In this document: positions 9,273 to 19,047 of the stretch, piece by piece
How positions within the stretch are numbered: position 1 is the stretch's first letter
Layout of the letters: each line of letters opens with the position of its first letter
From: Prevotella sp. E2-28
GTDB lineage: Bacteria > Bacteroidota > Bacteroidia > Bacteroidales > Bacteroidaceae
Length of the DNA stretch: 64,000 nucleotides
Direction of reading: 5' to 3'
Assembly (NCBI RefSeq): GCF_022024055.1
Contig: NZ_CP091788.1
Location: 3,038,001 to 3,102,000 of the forward strand
Program-made: the position numbers and the translations under genes
The notes under the pieces: model-generated
Told to the model about the DNA's origin: nothing
The model's input: only the letters and a program-made list of their open reading frames with translations
Databases searched by the model: none

Positions 9273-10690
9273 CAATGATTATTGACTGTTTTCAATACTT
9301 CTTTTCTGACTTCTACGGCATACTTCTTACGTAGCTCAGCAACCCATTCCTTCTCGAGGGCCTCCTGATAATCAGCAACCACCAGACCACGCACGTCAGT
9401 ATAGTCTTCTGGACCTTTCTTCAGAATTTTACCATAAACAGCATCAATAGGATAGTCCTTCAAATGAGTCACCGTAGTATCTTTCTTGAATACAGCGCTA
9501 TCTACCAATGCATTGTCGCCCTTTTTGAAGATACCTTTCTCCACACGGATACGAATGACAGAGTCAGCATTGAAAGTAGAACGCAAAGCCTCAGCCCATT
9601 TATCAAAGGGCAACTTCTTCACGCAATCAGCCACTGCCTTCACGTCCTCTTTTACCTTCACATGATAAGCCATGCCCTTATAACGGGGCGCATCCCATGC
9701 ATAGTTCTTTTTATGCTTCTTAAAGTAATTGGCTAGTCCAGCCTCATCTTTTGATGCCTTGTCCCAAACCAGATTATTACTGATTTCATAAAGCAACAGA
9801 CCATCATGATACTCTTGAATCAGATATTTCATATCCATATCTTGAGCTGAGAGTTCTGCAGCTTTTTCTTCTAGGATCTCTGCTTCAGACTTATTAGATT
9901 CTTTTACAATCTCTGATATCTTCTGAGAGGCAATCTGGTCACGCATATTACGCTGTTCAATGAATCGTAAAATAGCGTCATGATGATAGTCGAAGGGTTC
10001 CAACATCTTACGCTCTTTCATCAGAATGATATGATAACCGTAAGGTGACTGAATAACACCTGACATTTCACCTGGCTGCAAAGCAAATGCCGCATCCTCA
10101 AATTCCTTCACAAACTGTCCGTGCTGCACGAAAGGCAATAGTCCGCCCTGACGAGCAGAACCTGGGTCCTGCGACACCTTCTTGGCCAGTTCTGCAAAGT
10201 CAGCACCATCCTTCAGAGCCTTATACACAGAGTCGATGCGTACCTTGGCTGCATCCCATTCTGCCTGCGGAGCTTGCTGATTGGCACGCAACAGTATGTG
10301 TGCACACTGTATCAGGCCATCAGGGCCAATCTGTTCTACAGTCTGATCATAAATCTTGCGCGCTTCTTTCTCGATGTCAGCATCTGTAACAAAAGTAGGA
10401 CGTACCTGTTGGTCACGATACTGTGCAAACTCATCCTTGAACGACTGGAGCGTATCATACTTTGCATCAAGGGCAGCGCAGACCTTCAATTTATAATTAA
10501 TAAAAAGATCTACGTACTCTTCGATATTTTTCTTATCGATAACGCCCTCGGAGTTATTCTTGTTATACGAATATTCGAATTCTGAACGGAGCACAGGCTC
10601 ACCGTTCACAATCATTATCACAGGATCATCTGTCTGCGCACTCACAGAGGCGCAGCACAGTAATCCAGCAAAAAGAATTTTCAGTTTCAT
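9272..10690 (-). CDS. Periplasmic parvulin-type peptidyl-prolyl isomerase
   Basis: 472 residues with signal peptide MKLKILFAGLLCCASVSAQ. A SurA-like N-terminal segment (VIMIVNGEPVLRSEFEYSYNKN) is followed by one clear parvulin domain at about 120-230 (IQCAHILLRANQ, VSQDPGSARQGGLLPFVQHGQ, SPYGYHIILMKERK). The C-terminal half is less conserved and carries a weak second module (YAWDAPRYKGMAYHVK...). It is the second gene after guaB; the 51-nt gap holds a 9-bp repeat and no visible promoter or terminator. Confidence 0.88.
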   Translation of the reverse strand: MKLKILFAGLLCCASVSAQTDDPVIMIVNGEPVLRSEFEYSYNKNNSEGVIDKKNIEEYVDLFINYKLKVCAALDAKYDTLQSFKDEFAQYRDQQVRPTFVTDADIEKEARKIYDQTVEQIGPDGLIQCAHILLRANQQAPQAEWDAAKVRIDSVYKALKDGADFAELAKKVSQDPGSARQGGLLPFVQHGQFVKEFEDAAFALQPGEMSGVIQSPYGYHIILMKERKMLEPFDYHHDAILRFIEQRNMRDQIASQKISEIVKESNKSEAEILEEKAAELSAQDMDMKYLIQEYHDGLLLYEISNNLVWDKASKDEAGLANYFKKHKKNYAWDAPRYKGMAYHVKVKEDVKAVADCVKKLPFDKWAEALRSTFNADSVIRIRVEKGIFKKGDNALVDSAVFKKDTTVTHLKDYPIDAVYGKILKKGPEDYTDVRGLVVADYQEALEKEWVAELRKKYAVEVRKEVLKTVNNH

Positions 10691-10707
10691 ATTGTTCTTT
10701 ATTTATG

Positions 10708-10741
10708 CTAGTTTCACTAGTAGCACTAGCTCTACCAGTTT

Positions 10742-10743
<2 letters not shown>
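10708..10743. repeat. 9-bp tandem repeat at the guaB/parvulin junction
   Basis: Four consecutive 9-bp units on the plus strand: CTAGTTTCA, CTAGTAGCA, CTAGCTCTA, CCAGTTTTT. It fills most of the gap and runs into the guaB stop codon. The same CTAG-start, 9-bp-period family is found between rpsI and rpsB. Confidence 0.7.
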
Positions 10744-12235
<1,492 letters not shown>

Positions 12236-12252
12236 TTAAATTTTATTGCGTG

Positions 12253-12260
12253 CAAAGATA
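12253..12260 (-). promoter_or_regulatory. Promoter -7 box for the guaB operon
   Basis: Minus strand TATCTTTG, 29 nt upstream of the guaB ATG. A short dyad AGATAG-CGA-CTATCT at 12274-12288 lies in the -33 region. Confidence 0.7.
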
Positions 12261-12349
12261 CTCATTTTTTCCGAGATAGCGACTATCTTGCAACCTTTTT
12301 CTTGCATAATTAATACGTTTTAACCCATCCGCATAATCTGCCAACCAGC

Positions 12350-13843
12350 TTACCTCAACTGCTGAACATACTTCACTGGCTCACCCTCGCCTTTCAGTAT
12401 ATCAGCAAAGGTATGGGGATCAATAGTCACTGGTCCTCGCATAAATTCTGGAATATTGTAGCTACGAAGTAATTGACGATTATAGTCAGGATCACTCTGT
12501 GGCAACTCAAAAGGTTTTGACCAATGTCCGTCTTTATCTACATGGGCAAAGAATGGACGCGTAAAAGTACCGTCATCACGCCGACTGCCGAATACCAGCC
12601 AATGCCCATTGCTCGACCAAGTGTGATAGCTTTCCGTATCATCGCTATTGATGACTGTCAACGGCGCTGCCTCACCTGTCTGTAAATCCAATTTCCATAG
12701 GTCGGCATCATGATGCCAAATATGGAAATAACCGTATGAAGCCATTGTAAACACCAAACTACGCCCATCTGGCGAAATACGCGGCAACACAGCACTCATA
12801 CCCAATGAATCAGCAGCGAACACCAATTCACGGGGACCGAATTGCTTTGTATCTGGATCAAAACTCTTTTTGTAGATATTGTATTTCAATTCCTCACAAC
12901 GACTCACCAATTCCGTTGCAGGCGACACCTTCATATTCTGCCGCTCATAATGCGCACTACAGTAGTAGAGAGTCTTACCATCTGGAGCCCAAGCAGGAAA
13001 AACCTCAAACTCCGTGGTATCATTCTCCAAGTTGGTCACTTCCCCCTTGTCAATATCATAGGCAATGATATCACTCTCCAAATCATACACCTCTATCTTA
13101 TTTGCATCGGTGGTATGAAAACTCTGATGAGTCTTGTCCGTAGAATAAACAATCAACTTTAACCAAGGATGCCAAGCAGGATAAACACCAGCAGAGAGGA
13201 TGGAGTCATTCTTCATATTCACCTTTTTGACATTACCATCATAGACGATTATTGTTCCCCCACTCTTCTGACGAGCATGAAACTGCATTCGCTCAGGATT
13301 CCACTGTTGGTAGTTATGGCAGTTGATGCACTGACCCTCCGCTTCGAAACCACACAACATATTATCATAAATCACGCTCTCATCATAATTTTCCAAACAA
13401 CGCTGATTGATGGTTAGCGCCTCATAGCTGACAAATGAGGAAGGGATGAGTCGGTAACTAAGATAAGTATCGACGCTATCCTTTGACACATGAATGGCAA
13501 AGGGCTTGTGATGCGTCCACTGTTCACCATGCTTTACATACACATCCACGCTGATATCGCCACCCTGTCCTATCAGTTCCTGCCACTGGCCCAGCGAAGG
13601 CTGCATCTTCTCTTCGCACACCACTTCCACGATACCCGCCTTGTAGCGAGCAATCATCCCATCGGCCTCATCGTCATCCAACTCAAAGGTCAGCGGTGCA
13701 ATATTGACCGGAATGGTCACATCCACATAGTCAGGATAAATCCTTGGCAGTTCTTCACTCTCCGTGTACGTCTCAGGCACGCTGGGAGAACAGGAGAAAA
13801 GTAATAGGGTAAAAAGGTAAAAAGGTAAAAAATATCGCTTCAT
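12350..13843 (-). CDS. TolB-like beta-propeller lipoprotein with a CxxCH haem motif
   Basis: 497 residues from the ATG at 13843. Lipoprotein signal with Cys in LLLFSCSPS. After an N-terminal beta-rich part comes CINCH (Cys172, Cys175, His176), the haem c attachment motif, then PD40/WD40-like repeats (FPAWAPDGKTLYYCS, PRISPDGRSLVFTMAS, HTWSSNGHWLVFGSRR). Family knowledge: TolB-like propellers are usually protein-binding; a single CxxCH suggests a mono-haem cytochrome. No haem ligand on the other face can be assigned. The gene follows the DUF6057-like membrane gene by 33 nt and is probably co-transcribed. Function unknown. Confidence 0.75.
   Translation of the reverse strand: MKRYFLPFYLFTLLLFSCSPSVPETYTESEELPRIYPDYVDVTIPVNIAPLTFELDDDEADGMIARYKAGIVEVVCEEKMQPSLGQWQELIGQGGDISVDVYVKHGEQWTHHKPFAIHVSKDSVDTYLSYRLIPSSFVSYEALTINQRCLENYDESVIYDNMLCGFEAEGQCINCHNYQQWNPERMQFHARQKSGGTIIVYDGNVKKVNMKNDSILSAGVYPAWHPWLKLIVYSTDKTHQSFHTTDANKIEVYDLESDIIAYDIDKGEVTNLENDTTEFEVFPAWAPDGKTLYYCSAHYERQNMKVSPATELVSRCEELKYNIYKKSFDPDTKQFGPRELVFAADSLGMSAVLPRISPDGRSLVFTMASYGYFHIWHHDADLWKLDLQTGEAAPLTVINSDDTESYHTWSSNGHWLVFGSRRDDGTFTRPFFAHVDKDGHWSKPFELPQSDPDYNRQLLRSYNIPEFMRGPVTIDPHTFADILKGEGEPVKYVQQLR
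13808..13831. repeat. Perfect 8-bp tandem repeat in a signal peptide
   Basis: Three identical units GGTAAAAA (plus strand) lie in the start of the propeller lipoprotein gene and encode its FLPFYLFTLLLF hydrophobic stretch. Confidence 0.75.
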
Positions 13844-13847
13844 AATT

Positions 13848-13882
13848 CTCAAACGTCAAATCTCAAATTTCAAACCTTAATA
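13848..13882. repeat. 7-bp tandem repeat at a gene junction
   Basis: Five 7-bp units: CTCAAAC, GTCAAAT, CTCAAAT, TTCAAAC, CTTAATA. They span the gap between the DUF6057-like gene and the propeller gene, including the upstream stop codon. Confidence 0.75.
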
Positions 13883-15649
13883 TTCCGGCAATTGTCTCAT
13901 CAGATAATAGTCGTAAAAATACGTATGTCGATAGGCCTGCAATGCAGGACGAGCCACATCCACATCTGCATTATCATAGCGTTCAGCAGCCATTGCGAAA
14001 TTATTAAACGATTGTTTAATACTCTCATCGAAAGGCATACGGTCAACGCCCTCACGTCCTTCTATCATACAATACAGGTAGGCAGCCTCCTGATAATATC
14101 GGGGAATACGAGTCTTCGGATGCAGACGTACATAGTCATTAAAATGATACCAGAACTGATTAATATCCTTGGTCCACAGCGAAGCCAACAAAGCTTGTTC
14201 CTGAAAATACACATCAGTTGTGTCCGTACTCTCTGCCAAGCGGTTCATCAGGAAACGCTCTATATTACCTTGATCACCACTCAGTACATTGTCGTAATGC
14301 ATCATACGACTTACGTTCTGCAACTCGGGCAGCGTCCTTGCTCCTTCAGCCCAGTCCTTGTAAAAGGTGGTATGTTTCAGCAATTTCAAATACTTCCGAG
14401 CTTGCTGCTGCTCGTTGCGCAGTAAAGCACACTTTGCAAGCAATCTAAGGTTTTCCACTCGCCAACCGAACTCCACTCCCATCTCAGTACTAAGACGTGA
14501 ACTATAGTTCAGCAGACCATAATGATAATACATCAGTGGGCCAGAGACCAGCATCAATCGCATACCGAAAGGTGCTGCATATTCCTTAGAACCATTCTCA
14601 TAGGCGTACATATCCTCCCCCTGTATTCCCAGTCGGCTCAACGCCAAGTTTCTCATCATCACGACAGCACGAGTAGGTTCGTCCTTCTGCAGGGCAGCCT
14701 CTTTTAGCACACCCCTCCAGTCACTCTGTTCAATGCAGCGTTGCATCTTCAACTCATGATGAAAGTTCTCGTCCCTGTACCAGAAATGCACGACGCCAGC
14801 CACAAGAGTCAGTAGCAATATGCCTTGGATGGTGTAGTTTTTAATGGGTTTTATGGGCTTAATGGGCACAATTGACAATACGAGGAAGAATGCCGCCAAC
14901 AAATAATATGGCACGTAATAGGCATGATACTCCTCGGTGATAAAATACAGTGGCAATTCGGCATAATAGACATTTGCTAGATTTGTCTGATAATACACCT
15001 GTCGGTAGCAAATCAAGGGTACAACAACTACACACATAAGTGCTAACACGCAATACCCCGCCTTTTTCCATAGTGTATTTTCCTGTCGCCACGAGCAGAT
15101 ACCCATTAGCAGGGCAGCACCCAGTCCATATATACCCATCAGCGGATAACCCAAAGCTGCAGTAACAACAATCATCAGCGGGCGCAACCCATAACGGTTT
15201 GGCAACACTCTAAAGCCCCACAGTAAAGCAGCTACAGCAGCAGTTCCCAACGTACCCACGAACACATGTCCCTGTAGCTTCAACATATACACCCAGTAAC
15301 CCATATCTACAATGGTCAGCAGCAAAAGTCCTACGGGAATCAATGTCAGTGGAGCCCATTGCGCAGATAACTGGAAAACCCGCTTCAACAGCCACATCAG
15401 CAACAGCCACAGCAAACATAGAATCATTGTTCCCAACCACGGGTAATAGAAAAACTGCGTTAAGTACGTGCCTACCCACGACAGCAGTCCGCCAGGCACC
15501 ACCATCTGTTCCTTGAAAAACAGGGAAGTATCCAAAAAGAGGTTCTGTTCCTGCAACTTCCACAGGAAATCGTTTTCAAGCCATAGCAGCGCTCCCGCAA
15601 TCACGGCAAGTGCCATCATCCATATTGTTATTGGTAAGTATTTTTTCAT
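13877..15649 (-). CDS. Multi-pass membrane protein, DUF6057-like
   Basis: 590 residues from the ATG at 15649. A longer frame up to 15724 runs through a terminator and the promoter, so it is rejected. The N-terminal ~300 residues contain about eight to nine hydrophobic segments (e.g. IWMMALAVIAGALLW, TMILCLLWLLLMWLL). The C-terminal half is soluble and helical, TPR-like in feel (LALSRLGIQGEDMYAYEN, AKCALLRNEQQQARKYLKLL). I recall such proteins in Bacteroidales as DUF6057 with no established role. The propeller/cytochrome gene downstream suggests a joint envelope function, which is inference. Confidence 0.7.
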   Translation of the reverse strand: MKKYLPITIWMMALAVIAGALLWLENDFLWKLQEQNLFLDTSLFFKEQMVVPGGLLSWVGTYLTQFFYYPWLGTMILCLLWLLLMWLLKRVFQLSAQWAPLTLIPVGLLLLTIVDMGYWVYMLKLQGHVFVGTLGTAAVAALLWGFRVLPNRYGLRPLMIVVTAALGYPLMGIYGLGAALLMGICSWRQENTLWKKAGYCVLALMCVVVVPLICYRQVYYQTNLANVYYAELPLYFITEEYHAYYVPYYLLAAFFLVLSIVPIKPIKPIKNYTIQGILLLTLVAGVVHFWYRDENFHHELKMQRCIEQSDWRGVLKEAALQKDEPTRAVVMMRNLALSRLGIQGEDMYAYENGSKEYAAPFGMRLMLVSGPLMYYHYGLLNYSSRLSTEMGVEFGWRVENLRLLAKCALLRNEQQQARKYLKLLKHTTFYKDWAEGARTLPELQNVSRMMHYDNVLSGDQGNIERFLMNRLAESTDTTDVYFQEQALLASLWTKDINQFWYHFNDYVRLHPKTRIPRYYQEAAYLYCMIEGREGVDRMPFDESIKQSFNNFAMAAERYDNADVDVARPALQAYRHTYFYDYYLMRQLPEY

Positions 15650-15670
15650 CACATTTAGGTTTACGGTCTG

Positions 15671-15678
15671 CAAAGATA
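15671..15678 (-). promoter_or_regulatory. Promoter -7 box for the DUF6057-like gene
   Basis: Minus strand TATCTTTG, 21 nt upstream of the ATG at 15649. Its place decides the start codon. Confidence 0.75.
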
Positions 15679-15706
15679 AAAAACAAAAGTTGAAACGCCA
15701 AAAGAA

Positions 15707-15747
15707 AGCAAAAAAAATCGGCACTGCAACTTATGCAATGCCGATTT
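15707..15747 (-). terminator. Intrinsic terminator after tsf
   Basis: Arms 15715-15728 and 15734-15747 (AAATCGGCA, one mismatch, TGCA) followed on the minus strand by a long T run. It ends the rplM-rpsI-rpsB-tsf operon. Confidence 0.9.
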
Positions 15748-15770
15748 ATATAAAGGTTTTCGAGTCTTAA

Positions 15771-16766
15771 TTACTCTGCAGCCAATGTGAAGCGACGGAA
15801 AGCAGTGATGTCGAGATCCTTGTCCTGAGCCTTCACCCACTGTGCTACGGTAGCCTTGTCGCCATCGCCGAACTGGAACTCCTGGTCAACCAAGCAGTTC
15901 TCCTTCAGGAACTTGTTTACACGTCCCTTAGCGATGTTCTCAATCATAGGCATCTTCAGCTGAGCCTCACCCTCTGCCTTTGCGTCAGCGATAATCTTAC
16001 GAGCCTCATCAGCCTGCTCCTTAGTGAGCCAGCCCTTATTAATGTTGCTCTCGATGTGATCTTCGCTATCAACGAGGTTGGGGTTGATACCAGCCTTCTT
16101 AAGCTTCATCTCTACGAACTTCTCAACCTGCTCAAGCTTAGTCTTCTCAACAGCAGTTTTGTACTCCTCGTCGAGAATCTTCTGATCAACAGCCTCAGCA
16201 TTCAGAGCAACGGGCTTCATGGCAGCCACCTGCATAGCCAGTTTGTGACCTACCTCAGCATTCTCCTTGTTGGTCTGAACCATGGTGCACAGAGTGTGCT
16301 TGCCCATGTGATCGTAAGCCTCGATGTTGGCACCCTCGAGAATCTGGTAACCATCGAGCTCCATCTTCTCACCAGTGATACCAGAGCGCTGTGTTACAGC
16401 CTCCTGAGCGGTCTGACCATTGATGTCGAGGTTCTGAACTTCCTCGATGGTCTTGCACTTGTTAGCTACAGCAGCATCAAGGATGCTCTTAGTCAGGGCG
16501 ATGAAGTCAGCACCGTTAGCCACGAAGTCGGTCTCACACTTCAAGGCGAGGATAGCAGCGAAGCCGTTCTCAACCTTTGTCAGTACGCAACCGTTAGAAG
16601 TCTCACGGTCAGAGCGCTTAGCAGCGATAGCCAGACCACGCTCGCGGAGCAACTCCTTAGCACGGTCGAAGTCACCTTCAGCCTCAGTCAGAGCCTTCTT
16701 TACGTCAGCCAGACCAGCGCCAGTCATAGCGCGAAGCTTTTTGATATCGTCAATTGAAATTGCCAT
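15771..16766 (-). CDS. tsf: Elongation factor Ts
   Basis: 331 residues. EF-Ts is the nucleotide exchange factor for EF-Tu. The N-terminal UBA-like domain (IKKLRAMTGAGLADVKKALTEAEGDFDRAKELLRERG) and the TDFVA core motif are clear, followed by two EF-Ts dimerisation-type subdomains. Directly downstream of rpsB with an 8-bp repeat in the 58-nt gap, then a terminator. Confidence 0.97.
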   Translation of the reverse strand: MAISIDDIKKLRAMTGAGLADVKKALTEAEGDFDRAKELLRERGLAIAAKRSDRETSNGCVLTKVENGFAAILALKCETDFVANGADFIALTKSILDAAVANKCKTIEEVQNLDINGQTAQEAVTQRSGITGEKMELDGYQILEGANIEAYDHMGKHTLCTMVQTNKENAEVGHKLAMQVAAMKPVALNAEAVDQKILDEEYKTAVEKTKLEQVEKFVEMKLKKAGINPNLVDSEDHIESNINKGWLTKEQADEARKIIADAKAEGEAQLKMPMIENIAKGRVNKFLKENCLVDQEFQFGDGDKATVAQWVKAQDKDLDITAFRRFTLAAE

Positions 16767-16783
16767 TTTTTCTTTAATTTTTT

Positions 16784-16823
16784 CGTTATTACGTTAATAC
16801 GTTATCCCGTCATCACGAGATTA
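16784..16823. repeat. 8-bp tandem repeat between rpsB and tsf
   Basis: Five exact-period units: CGTTATTA, CGTTAATA, CGTTATCC, CGTCATCA, CGAGATTA. The CGTTATNN family recurs at the argH, porV and ispF junctions. Confidence 0.8.
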
Positions 16824-16824
16824 A

Positions 16825-17652
16825 TTACTCTGCAGCAGCCTCTTCAGCTACGGGAGCCTCAGCAGCTTCCTCTTCCTTGCGGGGCTTGCGGGTACGCTTG
16901 GGCTTAGCCTCTGCAACCTCAGCCTCAGCCTGAGCCTCAGCAGCCTTCTCGTCAGCCTTCTCTGCCTTGCGCTCCTCGAGACCCTCAGAGATCGCAGCGC
17001 AGCAAGCGTTGAGGATAACCTCTACGCTGTCCTTAGCGTCGTCGTTAGCGGGAATAATGTAATCGATATTCTTAGGATCGCTGTTAGTATCAACAATACC
17101 AAATACGGGGATACCCAGGCGGTTAGCCTCCTTCACTGCGATGTTCTCCTTCATCACGTCGATGACGAACAGAGCACTTGGCAGACGGGTCAGGTCGGCG
17201 ATAGAACCGAGGTTCTTCTCCAACTTAGCACGCTGACGAGTAATCTGCAGCAGCTCACGCTTTGACAGGTTACCGAAAGTACCGTCCTGCATCAGCTTAT
17301 CAATATTAGCCATCTTCTTCACTGCCTTGCGGATAGTGGGGAAGTTGGTAAGCATACCACCGGGCCAACGCTCGATTACATAAGGCATATTAATGCTAGT
17401 TGCCTTCTCGGCAATCACTTCCTTAGTCTGTTTCTTAGTACCTACGAAGAGGATTTTCTTACCCTGACGAGCAATGTTCTTCAAAGCCTCTGCAGCATCG
17501 TCGATCTTCAGCACGGTCTTGTGCAGGTCGATGATGTGAATACCATTACGCTCAGTGTAGATGTAGGGAGCCATGGCGGGGTTCCACTTACGCTTCAGGT
17601 GGCCAAAGTGGCAGCCAGCCTGCAGCAACTGTTCAAAATTTGTTCTTGCCAT
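16825..17652 (-). CDS. rpsB: 30S ribosomal protein S2
   Basis: 275 residues. The S2 core runs to about residue 225 (HFGHLKRKWNPAMAPYIY, FVGTKKQTKE, WPGGMLTNF, PSALFVIDV, GIPVFGIVDTNSDP). The last ~50 residues are an Ala/Glu/Lys-rich tail with KPKRTRKPRKEEE, a low-complexity addition typical of this phylum in my experience. No promoter was seen in the 238-nt gap to rpsI. Confidence 0.97.
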   Translation of the reverse strand: MARTNFEQLLQAGCHFGHLKRKWNPAMAPYIYTERNGIHIIDLHKTVLKIDDAAEALKNIARQGKKILFVGTKKQTKEVIAEKATSINMPYVIERWPGGMLTNFPTIRKAVKKMANIDKLMQDGTFGNLSKRELLQITRQRAKLEKNLGSIADLTRLPSALFVIDVMKENIAVKEANRLGIPVFGIVDTNSDPKNIDYIIPANDDAKDSVEVILNACCAAISEGLEERKAEKADEKAAEAQAEAEVAEAKPKRTRKPRKEEEAAEAPVAEEAAAE

Positions 17653-17728
17653 TTTACTTTTTCTTTAATTTTGTTGTTTACTTTCTTTTTAATCTTTGTT
17701 AGATCAGCCAGCGGGTAATCTATTTGAC

Positions 17729-17783
17729 CTAGTTGAACTAGTCAGACTAGTTAAAACCAGTTGTACTAGATTTTCTAGCCAGA
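17729..17783. repeat. 9-bp tandem repeat between rpsI and rpsB
   Basis: Six units of the form CTAGTTGAA, CTAGTCAGA, CTAGTTAAAA (10 bp), CCAGTTGTA, CTAGATTTT, CTAGCCAGA. Same CTAG-start, 9-bp family as at 10708-10743. Confidence 0.75.
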
Positions 17784-17850
17784 GTCCCGCCAGTTTAGAT
17801 ACTAAACGTAGTCCAGTATAACTAACTTCGTTGACTTTTGTCGCGACTCG

Positions 17851-17873
17851 GCAAATCAAGCAAGCTTGTTTGC
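17851..17873. repeat. Hairpin element between rpsI and rpsB
   Basis: Near-palindrome GCAAA-T-CAAG / CTTG-TTTGC with a CAAG loop and one bulge, in the 238-nt rpsI-rpsB gap. There is no T run, so it is not a typical terminator; it may be an RNA processing or stability element, or a dispersed palindromic repeat. Confidence 0.45.
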
Positions 17874-17890
17874 TCTCGCTGCTCCAAAAG

Positions 17891-18277
17891 TTAACGCTTA
17901 CTGAACTGGAAGCGACGACGAGCCTTGGGACGACCTGGCTTCTTACGCTCAACCTCACGGCTATCACGTGTCAGGAAGCCCTGCATCTTCAAACTCTTCT
18001 TATCATCGGCATTAATCTTAACCAGCGCACGAGCGATAGCAAGACGCAGAGCCTGGCTCTGACCAGTGAAGCCACCACCGTCGAGGTTAACCTTGATGTC
18101 GTACTTCTCAGCGCACTCCAGCAGGTTCAGAGGCTGCTTTACCACGTACTGCAGGATAGCTGAGGGGAAATATTCGGTTAAGTCCTTCTTATTAATCGTG
18201 ATCTTGCCAGTACCCTCTGACAGATATACGCGAGCCACTGAGCTCTTACGACGACCTATTGCGTTAATTACTTCCAT
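17891..18277 (-). CDS. rpsI: 30S ribosomal protein S9
   Basis: 128 residues, full length, ending in the conserved KARRRFQFSKR tail that reaches the decoding centre. Landmarks: IGRRKSSVARVYL at the N-terminus and GGGFTGQSQALRLAIARAL. Ten nt after rplM on the same strand. Confidence 0.98.
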   Translation of the reverse strand: MEVINAIGRRKSSVARVYLSEGTGKITINKKDLTEYFPSAILQYVVKQPLNLLECAEKYDIKVNLDGGGFTGQSQALRLAIARALVKINADDKKSLKMQGFLTRDSREVERKKPGRPKARRRFQFSKR

Positions 18278-18287
18278 CTCTATTCAA

Positions 18288-18749
18288 TTATTTATACAAG
18301 TTAATATCAATAGCCTTTGGCTGCTGTGCCTCGTGCTTGTGTTCTGTTCCCTCATATACATAGAGGTTGTTCAGCAGGCTGCGTCCGAGGGGACCCTTTG
18401 GCAGCATACCCTTCACAGCGTGACGGAGAATACGCTCTACGCCGAAAGGCTTCTTGCGCAGTTCAGCGGGAGTATTGAAGCGCTGACCACCGGGATAACC
18501 AGTGTAACGTGTGTAAACCTTGTCAGTTTCCTTCTTACCGGTGAACTTAACCTTGGCTGCATTGATAATAATGACATTGTCGCCACAATCTACGTGAGGA
18601 GTGAAGCTGGGCTTGTACTTACCACGAATCAGTTTAGCGACCTTTGAAGCGAGACGACCTACTACCTGATCAGTAGCATCGATTACGACCCACTCCTTCT
18701 TGGCTGTCTCCTTGTTAATCGAGACGGTCTTGTAACTTAAAGTGTTCAT
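18288..18749 (-). CDS. rplM: 50S ribosomal protein L13
   Basis: 153 residues. L13 is an early 50S assembly protein. Landmarks: WVVIDATDQVVGRLASKVAKLIRGK near the N-terminus and VERILRHAVKGMLPKGPLGRSLL in the middle. First gene of the rplM-rpsI-rpsB-tsf operon, behind a ~150-nt leader. Confidence 0.98.
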   Translation of the reverse strand: MNTLSYKTVSINKETAKKEWVVIDATDQVVGRLASKVAKLIRGKYKPSFTPHVDCGDNVIIINAAKVKFTGKKETDKVYTRYTGYPGGQRFNTPAELRKKPFGVERILRHAVKGMLPKGPLGRSLLNNLYVYEGTEHKHEAQQPKAIDINLYK

Positions 18750-18901
18750 TTCTTCGTTTAATTTTACTAAAAAACAGTTTTACCTAATAATTGTTGTTCA
18801 CTGAATGCCGATTCACAAACCGTGCTATCCGGCCAAAGACAGGCACTATTTACACGACACTCACGGGGAGTCTAAGACCCTCCCCTCCAATAATCGGACT
18901 G
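18750..18901 (-). promoter_or_regulatory. Structured 5' leader of the rplM operon
   Basis: The minus-strand leader can fold as a closed multiloop. A closing helix CCGATT/AATCGG (plus-strand 18892-18897 with 18808-18813) encloses a GC-rich hairpin GGGGAG/CTCCCC (arms at 18865-18870 and 18880-18885) and a second hairpin closed by GTGC/GCAC (18822-18825 and 18843-18846). No ORF is present. A role in autoregulation by a ribosomal protein is inferred from its place only. Confidence 0.6.
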
Positions 18902-18909
18902 CAAAGGTA
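18902..18909 (-). promoter_or_regulatory. Promoter -7 box for the rplM operon
   Basis: Minus strand TACCTTTG at the upstream end of the leader, 152 nt before the rplM ATG. Confidence 0.75.
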
Positions 18910-19015
18910 CTAATTAAATGAGAAACAAGGAATGAGAAATCATAATTGAAGCACCGATTTATACTTATTTAACACTTTTAACTTTCAATCGCTTGCTTTA
19001 TTACCATTTTATTCC

Positions 19016-19023
19016 TACCTTTG
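19016..19023 (+). promoter_or_regulatory. Promoter -7 box for the SecD-head-like lipoprotein
   Basis: TACCTTTG with a TTG at 18993-18995, 20 nt spacing. The in-frame TTG at 19021 lies inside this box and so is not a start codon. Confidence 0.8.
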
Positions 19024-19047
19024 CCATCAAAACCAAAACCAAGTAAT

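Noticed and set aside
12274..12288. AGATAG-CGA-CTATCT dyad in the guaB promoter region
   Set aside because: Short arms in AT-rich sequence; too weak to call an operator without conservation data.
15650..15724. N-terminal extension of the DUF6057-like protein
   Set aside because: It would read through the tsf terminator and the gene's own promoter box; the ATG at 15649 is downstream of both.
16056..16757. 233-residue plus-strand frame opposite tsf
   Set aside because: Antisense shadow of a conserved gene, with composition expected from its codons and no promoter.
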